From: Tyzzerella sp.
GTDB lineage: Bacteria; Bacillota; Clostridia; Lachnospirales; Anaerotignaceae
NCBI GenBank assembly: GCA_019415525.1
Contig: DXZA01000057.1
Location: 1 to 64,000 of the forward strand
Direction of reading: 5' to 3'
DNA: 64,000 nucleotides
Positions within the stretch are counted from its first letter, which is position 1. Each line of letters begins with the position of its first letter. The notes beneath the pieces were generated by a model. The model did no database searches, was not told where the DNA came from, and saw only the letters and a list, made by a program, of their open reading frames with translations. Both the position numbers and the translations under genes were made by a program. This document shows positions 35,688 through 44,427 of this stretch, piece after piece.

Positions 35688-36314
35688 TTATGCAAAATAG
35701 TCTTCAAGGATTTCCTCAAAAGAACTATTTACATCGAACTTAGGTGTGTATTCAACATCTGTGATTAATAATATTTTTTCTATATTATTAGATATTTCAT
35801 CAGATAATATAGATAATTTGTGTTTTAATTTTTTTACTTTATTTCTATCAAAATTTATTGTTTTGATTTCTTTTATATCATAATGATATATTGCTTCTTC
35901 TTTATAATCTTCTTTATATATGTATCCGAAACCTTCATTTTTTAATAAATTTTCTTCAGATTTTATAGAAGACATATCCATAAGTGTATTTATAACATCA
36001 TGTCTTGCAATATTCATTTCTATATCTGTATCAATAGATAGATTATTTAATTTTTTTGCTTTATCTATTGCCTTACATAAAGCTTCTTTTTCATCAAGAA
36101 TAAAGCATAAAAAATCAATAAGTTGATTTGGAGTAATATTAAGAGAGTTATTATTTTCTATAATTTCTTCATTTTCCATAGAAGGGAAAACATCTTTTTT
36201 ATAATGTATTGATTTTACTGTTGTAATGTAGTTTTTAGCTCCTAGATGAACTGTTATATGGCATAATATATCTTTTATTTTATTTTGGTATCTAAATGCT
36301 TGCTTTAAATTCAT
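35688..36314 (-). CDS. Hypothetical protein, accessory
   Basis: A 208-residue soluble, Lys/Glu/Asn-rich, mostly helical protein. No motif recognised. The ATG has AAAGGTGG upstream. It lies in a small reverse-strand patch with an XRE regulator, between a glycolytic gene and a transporter, and has the look of accessory or prophage-derived DNA. A toxin-antitoxin or immunity role is possible but unsupported. Confidence 0.6.
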   Translation of the reverse strand: MNLKQAFRYQNKIKDILCHITVHLGAKNYITTVKSIHYKKDVFPSMENEEIIENNNSLNITPNQLIDFLCFILDEKEALCKAIDKAKKLNNLSIDTDIEMNIARHDVINTLMDMSSIKSEENLLKNEGFGYIYKEDYKEEAIYHYDIKEIKTINFDRNKVKKLKHKLSILSDEISNNIEKILLITDVEYTPKFDVNSSFEEILEDYFA

Positions 36315-36343
36315 ACTAAAACCACCTTTCTTATGAGATAATT

Positions 36344-36637
36344 CTAATATAAATAAAATAAAAAATCATTGAACAGAAAGTTTAAAATCAAAAAAATAAC
36401 AGTATCCTTAGCTACAAGGATACTGTCTATTGATGTATTAAAAAGTTTGCTTAAAGCAAAAAAGTTATCAATACTTGGTAATGTTTTTCCCCATTGCCAT
36501 TTATATATGGCTTGTGGTTCACTAAAGCCGAAAAAATCTTGAAGGTCTTTTACAGAAAAGCCATTTTCAATTCTAAGACGCTTAATATTTTCTCCTGTTG
36601 CTTTAATATCGATTTGTACAAGTTCATATGCTCTCAT
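36344..36637 (-). CDS. XRE-family HTH transcriptional regulator
   Basis: A 97-residue protein with an N-terminal Cro/C1-type helix-turn-helix: IKRLRIENGFSVKDLQDFF then SEPQAIYKWQWGKTLPSIDN. The C-terminus turns hydrophobic and Phe-rich (about 82-97), which is unusual for a small regulator and might be a membrane-seeking tail. I choose the second ATG (36637), seven bases after AGGAGG; the first ATG is too close to that site. It is upstream of, and in line with, the hypothetical gene. Confidence 0.78.
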   Translation of the reverse strand: MRAYELVQIDIKATGENIKRLRIENGFSVKDLQDFFGFSEPQAIYKWQWGKTLPSIDNFFALSKLFNTSIDSILVAKDTVIFLILNFLFNDFLFYLY

Positions 36638-36752
36638 ATACATTCCTCCTGATAAGAAATAATACTATTAGTGGCGAATGTTTTACAATATTTTAAGTCT
36701 AGCATATAAACAATAATAATACAATAAACTTAAAGTTTAATTAATAATATAT

Positions 36753-37838
36753 TTATACATTCATAAGATTTTCAATCTGTTCATCAGTAAGGTCAATGTG
36801 ATAGAAAAGATTATAAAATTCTTTTATTGTATCATTATTAAGTGTGTTTGGACTTTCAGGATAAAGTATACTTTTTACCCATTCGATACCTATAATTCTG
36901 TTTGGACCCATTGGACGGTCAAACCAAGCAAATGGTGATTTTGGAATATTATAAACATTGTTATTTTTTACAGCTTGAATATTAGCATAAACAGGATTTT
37001 CAACTATATCTGAAACAGCTTGTGAACCTGTAATGTCTTTTTTAGGTTCACCATTTACAAATATATATTCTGGGTTCCAGCTTATAAGTTGTTCTGCTGA
37101 TATTTGAACTCTTGAACCACTTTCGATTTCAACTTTAGCAACATTATTAGCACCAAGAATTTCAAATATTTGGGCTGAAACAGAACCTTCAGGAGCTGTT
37201 TCAAGTGAATTTTCACCATTTCCATAATATACAGAAGGTGGAATTTCAACAGTCATATTTTTTGCATTGTTTATTACATTTTCACAGTATGAAGCAAGTG
37301 TTTCACAAGTATCTTCTTCACCAAGTATACCTCCCATAAATCTATATGTTGCAGGAGTATCTTCAAGAGAATTACTTACAATTACAACAGGAATACCAAG
37401 CTGTGATGATAATTTATCAGCTTTTTCAATATCTGATGTACCTGTTCCACCCATTTGTAAACATATTTCTGGTGCATCATTAATAATAGCTTCAAGATTT
37501 ATACTATCTCCCATACCATAAACAGTAAGGTTCTGATATTCCGGAAGAACATATTCTTTTTCATAATCATTAAATCCATAATTCCAACCAAGAAGTAAAT
37601 CAGGATTTATTGTATATACAGTAATTGAACCGACAGGGTCAGTAGCGTATATTTTTTTAATTTCTTTTGGTATTTCAACAGTACGACCTGCCATGTCTGT
37701 TATTGATACAGTAGAATTTTCTGTACTTTCTGTAGTATTTGCAGTGTTATTTTCAGTAGTAGTGTTAGTATTTGAACTACAACCTGCTATTGAAAATATC
37801 ATAACAAATGCAGTCAGTAATGATACTATTTTTTTCAT
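36753..37838 (-). CDS. ABC transporter substrate-binding lipoprotein, FecB/MolA-like
   Basis: A 361-residue lipoprotein with a type II signal peptide ending SIAGCSS (lipid-attached Cys about 20), a Ser/Thr/Asn linker, and a FecB/BtuF-type binding domain (about 45-340; ITDMAGRTVEIP, YATDPVGSITVY). The ending PFAWFDRPMGPNRIIGIEWV resembles molybdate/tungstate-binding MolA relatives more than siderophore binders. It is divergent from the cognate permease and ATPase, which lead into a molybdenum-hydroxylase maturation operon. Substrate is inferred from context; iron-chelate or cobalamin uptake remains possible. Confidence 0.82.
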   Translation of the reverse strand: MKKIVSLLTAFVMIFSIAGCSSNTNTTTENNTANTTESTENSTVSITDMAGRTVEIPKEIKKIYATDPVGSITVYTINPDLLLGWNYGFNDYEKEYVLPEYQNLTVYGMGDSINLEAIINDAPEICLQMGGTGTSDIEKADKLSSQLGIPVVIVSNSLEDTPATYRFMGGILGEEDTCETLASYCENVINNAKNMTVEIPPSVYYGNGENSLETAPEGSVSAQIFEILGANNVAKVEIESGSRVQISAEQLISWNPEYIFVNGEPKKDITGSQAVSDIVENPVYANIQAVKNNNVYNIPKSPFAWFDRPMGPNRIIGIEWVKSILYPESPNTLNNDTIKEFYNLFYHIDLTDEQIENLMNV

Positions 37839-37965
37839 AATATTCTCTCCTTATATATACTTGAAATTAAAATAAAAAAGCGTTATACTCTTTCAAGGAT
37901 AAAGATAGCATAATATTATATTACTGTCAATTAATATTAATTTTTAATAAAAAGGAGTAATGTCA

Positions 37966-38994
37966 TTGAATTTAAAATCTAGAAGTTGTATAGCATATAT
38001 TGAAACATTTAAAAGATTTTCTGTTGTAATGACTTTAATGATAATTATAAGTATTTCTATCATTATTTTATCATTTGGAATGGGATATTATAAAATACCA
38101 TTAAAAGATGTATTTTCAGTAATATTTAAAGGTGATAATTCTCAAAATGCCTATAACATAATAATGAATATAAGATTGCCAAGAATAATTGCAGCTTTTA
38201 TGATAGGTGCAGCATTATCTGTTTCAGGTAGTGCATATCAAGGTATGTTTAAAAACCCTTTAGTATCTCCAGATATTTTAGGAGTATCTGCTGGGGCAGG
38301 ACTTGGTGCATCTTTGGCGATAAGTCTTGATTTTCCTTATTATTATGTACAGCTTATGGCTTTTTTATTTGGAATTATGGCTGTTTTTATATGTTATATT
38401 TCTGCTAATACAGTTAAACTTGGTAATACAGTAAGCCTTATACTTGCAGGAATTATGGTTCAAGCATTAGCAAATGCTTTTACAACATTTTTAAAATATA
38501 TTGCAGACCCTAATAATACACTTTCGGAAATAACATTTTGGCTTATGGGTAGTCTTGCAAAAGTTGATAAAGAATCACTTATATTTTCAATAATACCTAT
38601 GATAATTGGTTTTATTATACTGTTTTCAATTCGTTACAGGTTGAATATACTTACACTTGGAGATGACGAAGCCAAAAGTATGGGTGTTAATCCAAATAGA
38701 ACGAGAATAATTGCTGTTATAGGTGCTACCATTTTAAGTGCATCTGCTGTATGTCTTGGTGGACTTATAGGTTTTGTTGGGCTTATGGTTCCTCATATTT
38801 CAAGATTTTTTGTTGGTCCACAGTATAAAAGATTATTACCTGTAACTGCACTTATGGGAGGTTCATATTTGCTTTTAATGGATAATATAGCACGTTCAAC
38901 ATTTACTATGGAAATACCTCTTGGAGTTATAACAGCTCTTATAGGTGCACCTTTCTTTTTATATCTTATATGGCATAAAGGGGAGGTTGAATAA
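37966..38994 (+). CDS. FecCD-type ABC transporter permease
   Basis: A 342-residue permease with about ten helices and FecCD/BtuC signatures: RLPRIIAAFMIGAALSVSGS, YQGMFKNPLVSPDILGVSAG, and GFVGLMVPHISR near the end. I prefer TTG 37966, eight bases after AAAGGAG, over ATG 37960, which is only two bases from that site. It overlaps the ATPase gene by one base. It forms the membrane channel for the divergent binding protein. Confidence 0.9.
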   Translation: MNLKSRSCIAYIETFKRFSVVMTLMIIISISIIILSFGMGYYKIPLKDVFSVIFKGDNSQNAYNIIMNIRLPRIIAAFMIGAALSVSGSAYQGMFKNPLVSPDILGVSAGAGLGASLAISLDFPYYYVQLMAFLFGIMAVFICYISANTVKLGNTVSLILAGIMVQALANAFTTFLKYIADPNNTLSEITFWLMGSLAKVDKESLIFSIIPMIIGFIILFSIRYRLNILTLGDDEAKSMGVNPNRTRIIAVIGATILSASAVCLGGLIGFVGLMVPHISRFFVGPQYKRLLPVTALMGGSYLLLMDNIARSTFTMEIPLGVITALIGAPFFLYLIWHKGEVE

Positions 38995-39785
38995 TGATAC
39001 TTAATGTTAAAAATATTTCAAGTGGCTATACAAAAAAACTGTCTCTAAGAGATGTAAGTTTTAATTTTGAAACAGGTAGTGTACTTTGTATAATCGGTCA
39101 TAATGGTAGTGGTAAATCAACGCTTTTTAAGACAATACTAGGTATTGTAAAAAAAGAAAGTGGAGAAGTTTATATTGATAATGAAAATATAGAAAAGTGG
39201 AATGATAAAAAAAGAGCAGAATATTTTTCATATGTGCCACAAAATCATAATGCTGTTTTTGGCTATAGTGTTATTGATGTTGTTGTTATGGGTTGTGTAA
39301 GAAATATAGGACTTATAAGTTCACCAAGTAAAAAAGATTTTGAAAAAGCAAGAAATGCTCTAAAACGTGTTGGAATATCATATCTTGAAAAAAGAAGATA
39401 TACAGAGCTTTCAGGTGGAGAAAAGAAACTTGTTCTTATTGCAAGAGCTCTTTGTCAGGAAGCAAAATTTATGATTATGGACGAACCTACATCGGATTTG
39501 GATTTTGTAAAATCACAACTTATATATGATGTTATAAGAAGTCTTGCAAATGAAGGTTATGGAATAATACTTTCAACACATGCACCGGATTTTCCTTTTT
39601 TGGATAATGATAAATTACTTTTATTAAAAAAAGGTAAGACAGTAGCTTTTGGAAATGCAACAGAGGTTTTAAATTCTTTTAATCTTCAAAAAGCATATGA
39701 TACACCTATGGAAATACTTGAAGTTACAGATAGTAAAGGTCAAAAAAGACGTATGTTTGTTGTTTTAAAGGATAATGATATATGA
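38994..39785 (+). CDS. ABC transporter ATP-binding protein, FecE/MolC-like
   Basis: A 263-residue ATPase with Walker A GHNGSGKST, Q-loop (SYVPQNH), signature LSGGEKK, Walker B FMIMDEPTSDLD and the H-loop in STHAPDF. It pairs with the preceding permease. The next gene, yqeC, overlaps its end by four bases, so importer and selenium/molybdenum genes are on one transcript. This tight coupling is the main reason to suspect molybdate or tungstate as substrate. Confidence 0.92.
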   Translation: MILNVKNISSGYTKKLSLRDVSFNFETGSVLCIIGHNGSGKSTLFKTILGIVKKESGEVYIDNENIEKWNDKKRAEYFSYVPQNHNAVFGYSVIDVVVMGCVRNIGLISSPSKKDFEKARNALKRVGISYLEKRRYTELSGGEKKLVLIARALCQEAKFMIMDEPTSDLDFVKSQLIYDVIRSLANEGYGIILSTHAPDFPFLDNDKLLLLKKGKTVAFGNATEVLNSFNLQKAYDTPMEILEVTDSKGQKRRMFVVLKDNDI

Positions 39786-40483
39786 AATTTTATGAAACTT
39801 TAAATATAAAAAAAGGTATAAATTCTTTTGTTGGTAGTGGAGGTAAAACATCATCAATAGATAAAATTGCAAGAGAGTTGTATTTTGAAGGTAAAAGTGT
39901 AGTTTTTACAACAACAACACATATTTTTCCACCAGACAAAAATTTTTATGGAAAACCAATTATAAATCCAAGAGAAAAAGATATTATTGAAATATCTAAA
40001 AAAGGAATATGTGCTGTTGGTAAAAGTATTGATGAAAAAGGAAAACTTACAGGTGTTTCAGAAAAAACTCTTGAATGTTTGGAAAAATATTTTGATTATG
40101 TACTTGTGGAAGCTGATGGAAGTAAAAGAATGCCTATTAAAATTCCGGCAAGCCACGAGCCTGTAATACCTAAAAATTCAAAACATATTATTTGTGTAAT
40201 AGGACTTTCATCAATAGGTAAAAAAGTTTCAGACTGTTGTTTTAGATATGAAATTAAAAATATAAATAAAGATACAGTTGTAACAAATGAATTTATAGAA
40301 AATGTTATTGTTTCAAAAGATTGTTTGTTAAAAAATATTAATGAAAATAAATTTACTATTTTAATTAATCAGTCAGATATAAATATTAAAAATGCTATTG
40401 AATTAGCAGATAATATAAATAAAAAAGGTATAGAAAATGTAGTTATATCATCATTGAAAAATAATTATTGGGAAAGGAGATAG
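39782..40483 (+). CDS. yqeC: Selenium-dependent hydroxylase accessory protein YqeC
   Basis: A 233-residue protein of the YqeC family, found with orphan selD in genomes that make selenium-dependent molybdenum hydroxylases. A P-loop-like segment FVGSGGKTSSIDKIA lies near the N-terminus, followed by FTTTTHIFPP and VEADGSKRMPIKIPASHEP, all typical. Cytoplasmic; its exact reaction is not established. Coupled by a 4-base overlap to the ABC ATPase and followed five bases later by yqeB. Confidence 0.87.
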   Translation: MKFYETLNIKKGINSFVGSGGKTSSIDKIARELYFEGKSVVFTTTTHIFPPDKNFYGKPIINPREKDIIEISKKGICAVGKSIDEKGKLTGVSEKTLECLEKYFDYVLVEADGSKRMPIKIPASHEPVIPKNSKHIICVIGLSSIGKKVSDCCFRYEIKNINKDTVVTNEFIENVIVSKDCLLKNINENKFTILINQSDINIKNAIELADNINKKGIENVVISSLKNNYWERR

Positions 40484-40487
40484 AAAA

Positions 40488-41303
40488 ATGATTGCAATTA
40501 TAAGAGGAGCAGGAGATATTGCAACAGGTATTGCTTGGAGATTATGGCAGGCTCATTTTGATATTATAATGACAGACCTTGAAAGACCTACTGCTATAAG
40601 AAGAACAGTAGCTTTTTCAACGGCTATTGATGAATGTGAAATGACTGTTGAAGGTGTAAAGGCTTTGAAATGTACAAATATAAATGAAATAAATGAAGCT
40701 ATAAAAAATAGAAATATAGCAGTTATTCCAGACCCAGAAATGAATATTTTAAAAGAAATAAAATGTCATATACTTGTTGACGCAATACTTGCAAAAAGGA
40801 ATATGGGTACAAATATAAATCAAGCACCTGTTGTAATAGGTGTTGGACCTGGATTTTGTGCCGGAAAAGACTGTCATTATGTAATAGAAACAAAAAGAGG
40901 TCATAATCTTGGTGTAGTTATAGAAAATGGAGAACCTGCACCAAATTCAGGAGTTCCGGGAAATATTGGAGGATATACAAAAGAAAGAATAATTCGTGCA
41001 AAATCAAAGGGAATATTTAAACCACTTAAATCTATTGGAGATATTGTTAAAAAAGGTGATATTGTAGCTGAGGTTTCAGGAAATCCATTAAAAGCAGAAA
41101 TTGACGGAATGATAAGAGGAATGCTTTTTGAAGGAATAGAGGTTACAGAAGGCTTTAAATGTGGAGATATTGACCCAAGAGGAGAAATGGCACAGTTTAC
41201 AACAATTTCGGATAAAGCAAGAGCTGTTGGTGGAGGAGTTCTTGAAGCTGTTATGAGAAAATACGGAGGATTATTAAATGAGTGCAAAAACAGTATGGAA
41301 TGA
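40488..41303 (+). CDS. yqeB: Selenium-dependent molybdenum hydroxylase system protein YqeB (EF2563 family)
   Basis: A 271-residue protein with an N-terminal Rossmann-like start (IIRGAGDIATGIAWRLWQAHF) and the conserved GVGPGFCAGKDCHYVIET and NSGVPGNIGGY segments of the EF2563/YqeB family. This family co-occurs with yqeC, xdhC and selD in the selenium-dependent molybdenum hydroxylase system. Molecular role unproven; cofactor selenation or sulfuration is the usual suggestion. The next gene overlaps its 3' end by 26 bases, after a GGAGG. Confidence 0.88.
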   Translation: MIAIIRGAGDIATGIAWRLWQAHFDIIMTDLERPTAIRRTVAFSTAIDECEMTVEGVKALKCTNINEINEAIKNRNIAVIPDPEMNILKEIKCHILVDAILAKRNMGTNINQAPVVIGVGPGFCAGKDCHYVIETKRGHNLGVVIENGEPAPNSGVPGNIGGYTKERIIRAKSKGIFKPLKSIGDIVKKGDIVAEVSGNPLKAEIDGMIRGMLFEGIEVTEGFKCGDIDPRGEMAQFTTISDKARAVGGGVLEAVMRKYGGLLNECKNSME

Positions 41304-42228
41304 GGCTGTAAAAATACTTAAAAGTGGAAATGAAACTGCTATATTTAGAAACATTACAAAAAATGAAATTTCAATAACAAATGTTGAAAGTGAAAAAGGC
41401 TGTGTTCTTTATAAAAAAGAAAATGATGAATGTTGCTATCAGTCTTTATGTACAAAACCTTGTCTTGTAGTTTGTGGTGCAGGTCATGTTGCCTATTATA
41501 CAGCTAAAATAGGAAATATGCTTGATTTTGATGTTACTGTTATTGATGATAGAGATGATTTTGCAAATAAAGAAAGATTTCCTTTTGCAAATGTGTTATG
41601 TGAAAGTTTTGAAACAGCACTTAAAAAAGTACCAAGAGGTACAAATACATATTTTGTAATAGCAACAAGGGGACATGCACAAGATACATTATGTCTTGAA
41701 AGTGCTTTAAAAGGTGAATATGGCTATGTTGGAATGATTGGAAGCCGTTCAAAAATAGGTTTTGTAATGGATAAAATGAGAAATGCCGGTATAAGTGAAG
41801 AAAAAATAAAAACAGTACATTCCCCAATAGGTCTTTCAATAGGTGGAGTTACTCCGGCAGAAATTGCTGTGTCAATAGGTGCAGAACTTGTTCAAGTAAG
41901 AAGTCAAAAGAGTCAAGGTGTTTTTGTTGGTGATGATGTTATAGAAAGTATAGCTGAAGGAAAGGCAAAAGCAGTTGCTACAATACTTTCACAAAAAGGA
42001 AGTAGTCCGAGAGGTGCAGGGGCTGTTATGACTGTAAACTTTGATGGAACAATATGTGGAACAGTAGGCGGTGGAGATGCTGAAAGCAAAACAATAAATG
42101 AAGGATTTAATATAGAAAAGGGTACACAAAAAATAGTTGATTATGATATGAATGCAAAAACAGCACAAGAATTAGGAATGGTTTGTGGTGGATATATTCG
42201 TATACTTATAGAATCATTGGAGGAATGA
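41278..42228 (+). CDS. XdhC/CoxI-family molybdoenzyme maturation factor, reversed domain order
   Basis: A 316-residue protein. The Rossmann XdhC C-type domain comes first (about 62-215; LVVCGAGHVAYYTAKIG, VIDDRDDFANKERFPFA, ATRGHAQD, GMIGSRSK, SPIGLSIGGVTPAEIAVSI). A CoxI-type domain follows (about 230-310; ATILSQKGSSPRGAGAVM, GTICGTVGGGDAESK, CGG). In standard XdhC the CoxI domain is N-terminal. XdhC proteins bind molybdenum cofactor and help sulfurate it; here selenation for a hydroxylase is likely. It overlaps yqeB and is two bases before selD. Confidence 0.87.
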   Translation: MSAKTVWNEAVKILKSGNETAIFRNITKNEISITNVESEKGCVLYKKENDECCYQSLCTKPCLVVCGAGHVAYYTAKIGNMLDFDVTVIDDRDDFANKERFPFANVLCESFETALKKVPRGTNTYFVIATRGHAQDTLCLESALKGEYGYVGMIGSRSKIGFVMDKMRNAGISEEKIKTVHSPIGLSIGGVTPAEIAVSIGAELVQVRSQKSQGVFVGDDVIESIAEGKAKAVATILSQKGSSPRGAGAVMTVNFDGTICGTVGGGDAESKTINEGFNIEKGTQKIVDYDMNAKTAQELGMVCGGYIRILIESLEE

Positions 42229-42230
42229 TT

Positions 42231-43271
42231 ATGAGTTCAGAAATAAAAATGACAAAACTTGCAAAATGTGCAGGCTGTGGAGCAAAAGTTGGAGCAGGAA
42301 CACTTTCTGAGCTTCTTGGTGGATTACCTGTACATAAAGATGAAAATCTTATTGTTGGATATGATACAAATGATGATGCAGCTGTTTATAAAATATCTAA
42401 TGACCTTGTAATTGTACAAACACTTGACTTTTTTCCACCTATTGTTGATGACCCATATATATTTGGAAAAATTGCTGCTGCCAATGCTTTAAGTGATATT
42501 TTTGCTATGGGAGCAAAACCAAAACTTGCAATGAATATACTTTGTGTTTCTACAAAAATGGAACGTGAACATGTTCATGAACTTTTAAGAGGTGGATATG
42601 AAAAAGTATATGAAGCAGGTGCAGTTATTTCAGGTGGTCATACAATACAGGGAGAAGAACCTAAATATGGTCTTTCTGTTACAGGTTTTGCACACCCTAA
42701 AAAGTTTCTTAGAAACAGTAGTGCAAAAGAAGGAGATGTTCTTATATTAACAAAACCTCTTGGTATAGGAATTATAACAACTGCTCATAAAGCCAATATG
42801 GCAAATGAAAAAGCATATAATGAGGCTATTGAAAATATGTGTATGCTTAATAAAACTGCAAGAGATATTATGATGAACTTTAATATAAACAGTTGTACAG
42901 ATGTTACAGGATTTGGACTTTTAGGTCATAGCTGTGAAATGGCAGAAGGCAGCAAAAATACTATTGAAATATTTACAGACTCAGTACCTTATCTTGAAGG
43001 AGTCCACGAACTTGCAGAAATGGGAATTTTACCAGAAGGAATGTATAGAAATAGAGAATTTGCAGAAAGTCGTGTACTTAATAAAGCAAATATAGACCTT
43101 GCAACAGAAGATATATTATATGACCCACAAACATCAGGAGGACTTCTTATATCTGTACCAGAAAAAGAAAGTGAGAAACTTTTATCTCTCCTTAAAGATA
43201 ATGTGCCTTGTGCAAAAGTTGTTGGTCAAGTAGTAAAAAGAAGTGAATATGATGTAATTCTTGGGAGGTAA
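42231..43271 (+). CDS. selD: Selenide, water dikinase (selenophosphate synthetase)
   Basis: A 346-residue enzyme making selenophosphate from selenide and ATP. The active-site segment CAGCGAK has Cys16 where some SelD proteins carry selenocysteine, and Lys19. ATP-binding GYDTNDDAAVYK, TLDFFPPIVDDP and ANALSDIFAMGAKP follow, then SCTDVTGFGLLGH and DPQTSGGLL. I start at ATG 42231 after GGAGG; an in-frame upstream start lies within the preceding gene. No selA, selB or selC is nearby, consistent with use for a selenium-containing molybdenum cofactor. Confidence 0.96.
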   Translation: MSSEIKMTKLAKCAGCGAKVGAGTLSELLGGLPVHKDENLIVGYDTNDDAAVYKISNDLVIVQTLDFFPPIVDDPYIFGKIAAANALSDIFAMGAKPKLAMNILCVSTKMEREHVHELLRGGYEKVYEAGAVISGGHTIQGEEPKYGLSVTGFAHPKKFLRNSSAKEGDVLILTKPLGIGIITTAHKANMANEKAYNEAIENMCMLNKTARDIMMNFNINSCTDVTGFGLLGHSCEMAEGSKNTIEIFTDSVPYLEGVHELAEMGILPEGMYRNREFAESRVLNKANIDLATEDILYDPQTSGGLLISVPEKESEKLLSLLKDNVPCAKVVGQVVKRSEYDVILGR

Positions 43272-43274
43272 TAT

Positions 43275-44423
43275 ATGAAAAGAATTTACATGGATAATGG
43301 TGCAACAAGCTTTCCAAAAGCACCAAACGTTGCAGAAGCTGTGTATAAATATATTACTGAAAATGGCTGTAATGTAAACCGTTCAAGTTATGAAAATGCG
43401 GCTAATGCAGAAGATATACTTCTTGATACAAGATATATGCTTTGTAATATATTTGATTTTGATAAACCATCAAATGTTGTTTTTACATCCGGAATTACAG
43501 AAAGTCTTAATTGTGTAATAAAGAGTTTATTAAAAAAAGATGACCATTGTATAATCTCAGGTTTTGAACATAATTCTGTTATGCGTCCCATAAATAGTAT
43601 AGGTGGAAAATGGACTATTGCAGAATGTGATGAATATGGAAATTTTAATAATATTGAAAGCCTTTTTCAATATAATACAAAACTTGTTGTAATGACACAT
43701 AGCTCAAATGTTTTTGGTAATATATTAAATCTTAAAAAAGTAGGGGAAATATGCAAATCAAAAAATATTCCCTTTATTATAGATACAGCACAAACAGCAG
43801 GTCATATAAATGTAAGTTTTAAAGACCTTAATTGTGATGTCCTTTGCTTTGCAGGTCATAAAGGATTACTTGCACCACAAGGAATAGGTGGAATGATTAT
43901 GACTGATAAAATGGCAAAATTAATTCCTCCTTTAATAGAAGGTGGAACAGGTAGTGTTTCTCATACAATAGAAACACCAGAATTTATGCCTGATAAGTTT
44001 GAAGCAGGTACAATGAATATACCTGCAATATATGGTCTTAATGCTGCTTTGAAGTATATTATTGAAACTAAAATTGAAAATATACAAAGTCATGAAGAAA
44101 ACATGAGAAAAGCATTTGTTGAAGGTGTTGAAAAAATAGATGGATTTAAGGTTGTTCAACTTAAAAACTCATTATATACACCAGTTGTTTCTATTACATG
44201 TGATTTTATGGATATTGCAGAGCTTTCTTATATACTTGAAAGTCAGTTTGGCATAGAAACAAGATGTGGACTTCATTGTTCACCATATGCCCATAAAACT
44301 ATGGGAACATATCCACAAGGAACACTAAGGTTTTCTTTTGGATTTAATACAAATTTAGATGATATAAATGCTGTAATATCAGCTTTATATAAAATAAAAA
44401 GTATAAAAAATACGGGGGTTTAA
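43275..44423 (+). CDS. Class V aminotransferase, cysteine desulfurase / selenocysteine lyase-like
   Basis: A 382-residue PLP enzyme. It has MDNGATSFPKAPNV, the cofactor Lys in CFAGHKGLLAPQGIG and the catalytic-Cys loop TRCGLHCSPYAHKTMGT, matching the CsdB/SufS-like subgroup linked to selenium genes. It likely delivers sulfur or selenium to SelD or to the molybdenum cofactor. Four bases after selD and four before the yedE-like gene, so in the same operon. Substrate preference for cysteine versus selenocysteine cannot be read from sequence. Confidence 0.9.
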   Translation: MKRIYMDNGATSFPKAPNVAEAVYKYITENGCNVNRSSYENAANAEDILLDTRYMLCNIFDFDKPSNVVFTSGITESLNCVIKSLLKKDDHCIISGFEHNSVMRPINSIGGKWTIAECDEYGNFNNIESLFQYNTKLVVMTHSSNVFGNILNLKKVGEICKSKNIPFIIDTAQTAGHINVSFKDLNCDVLCFAGHKGLLAPQGIGGMIMTDKMAKLIPPLIEGGTGSVSHTIETPEFMPDKFEAGTMNIPAIYGLNAALKYIIETKIENIQSHEENMRKAFVEGVEKIDGFKVVQLKNSLYTPVVSITCDFMDIAELSYILESQFGIETRCGLHCSPYAHKTMGTYPQGTLRFSFGFNTNLDDINAVISALYKIKSIKNTGV

Positions 44424-44427
44424 TTTA

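Noticed and set aside
40901..41287. 128-codon minus-strand frame inside yqeB
   Set aside because: Shadow of a strongly supported plus-strand gene; no binding site or domain.
42231..42300. Selenocysteine codon in selD
   Set aside because: The catalytic position is a TGT/TGC cysteine codon in CAGCGAK; no in-frame TGA is present.
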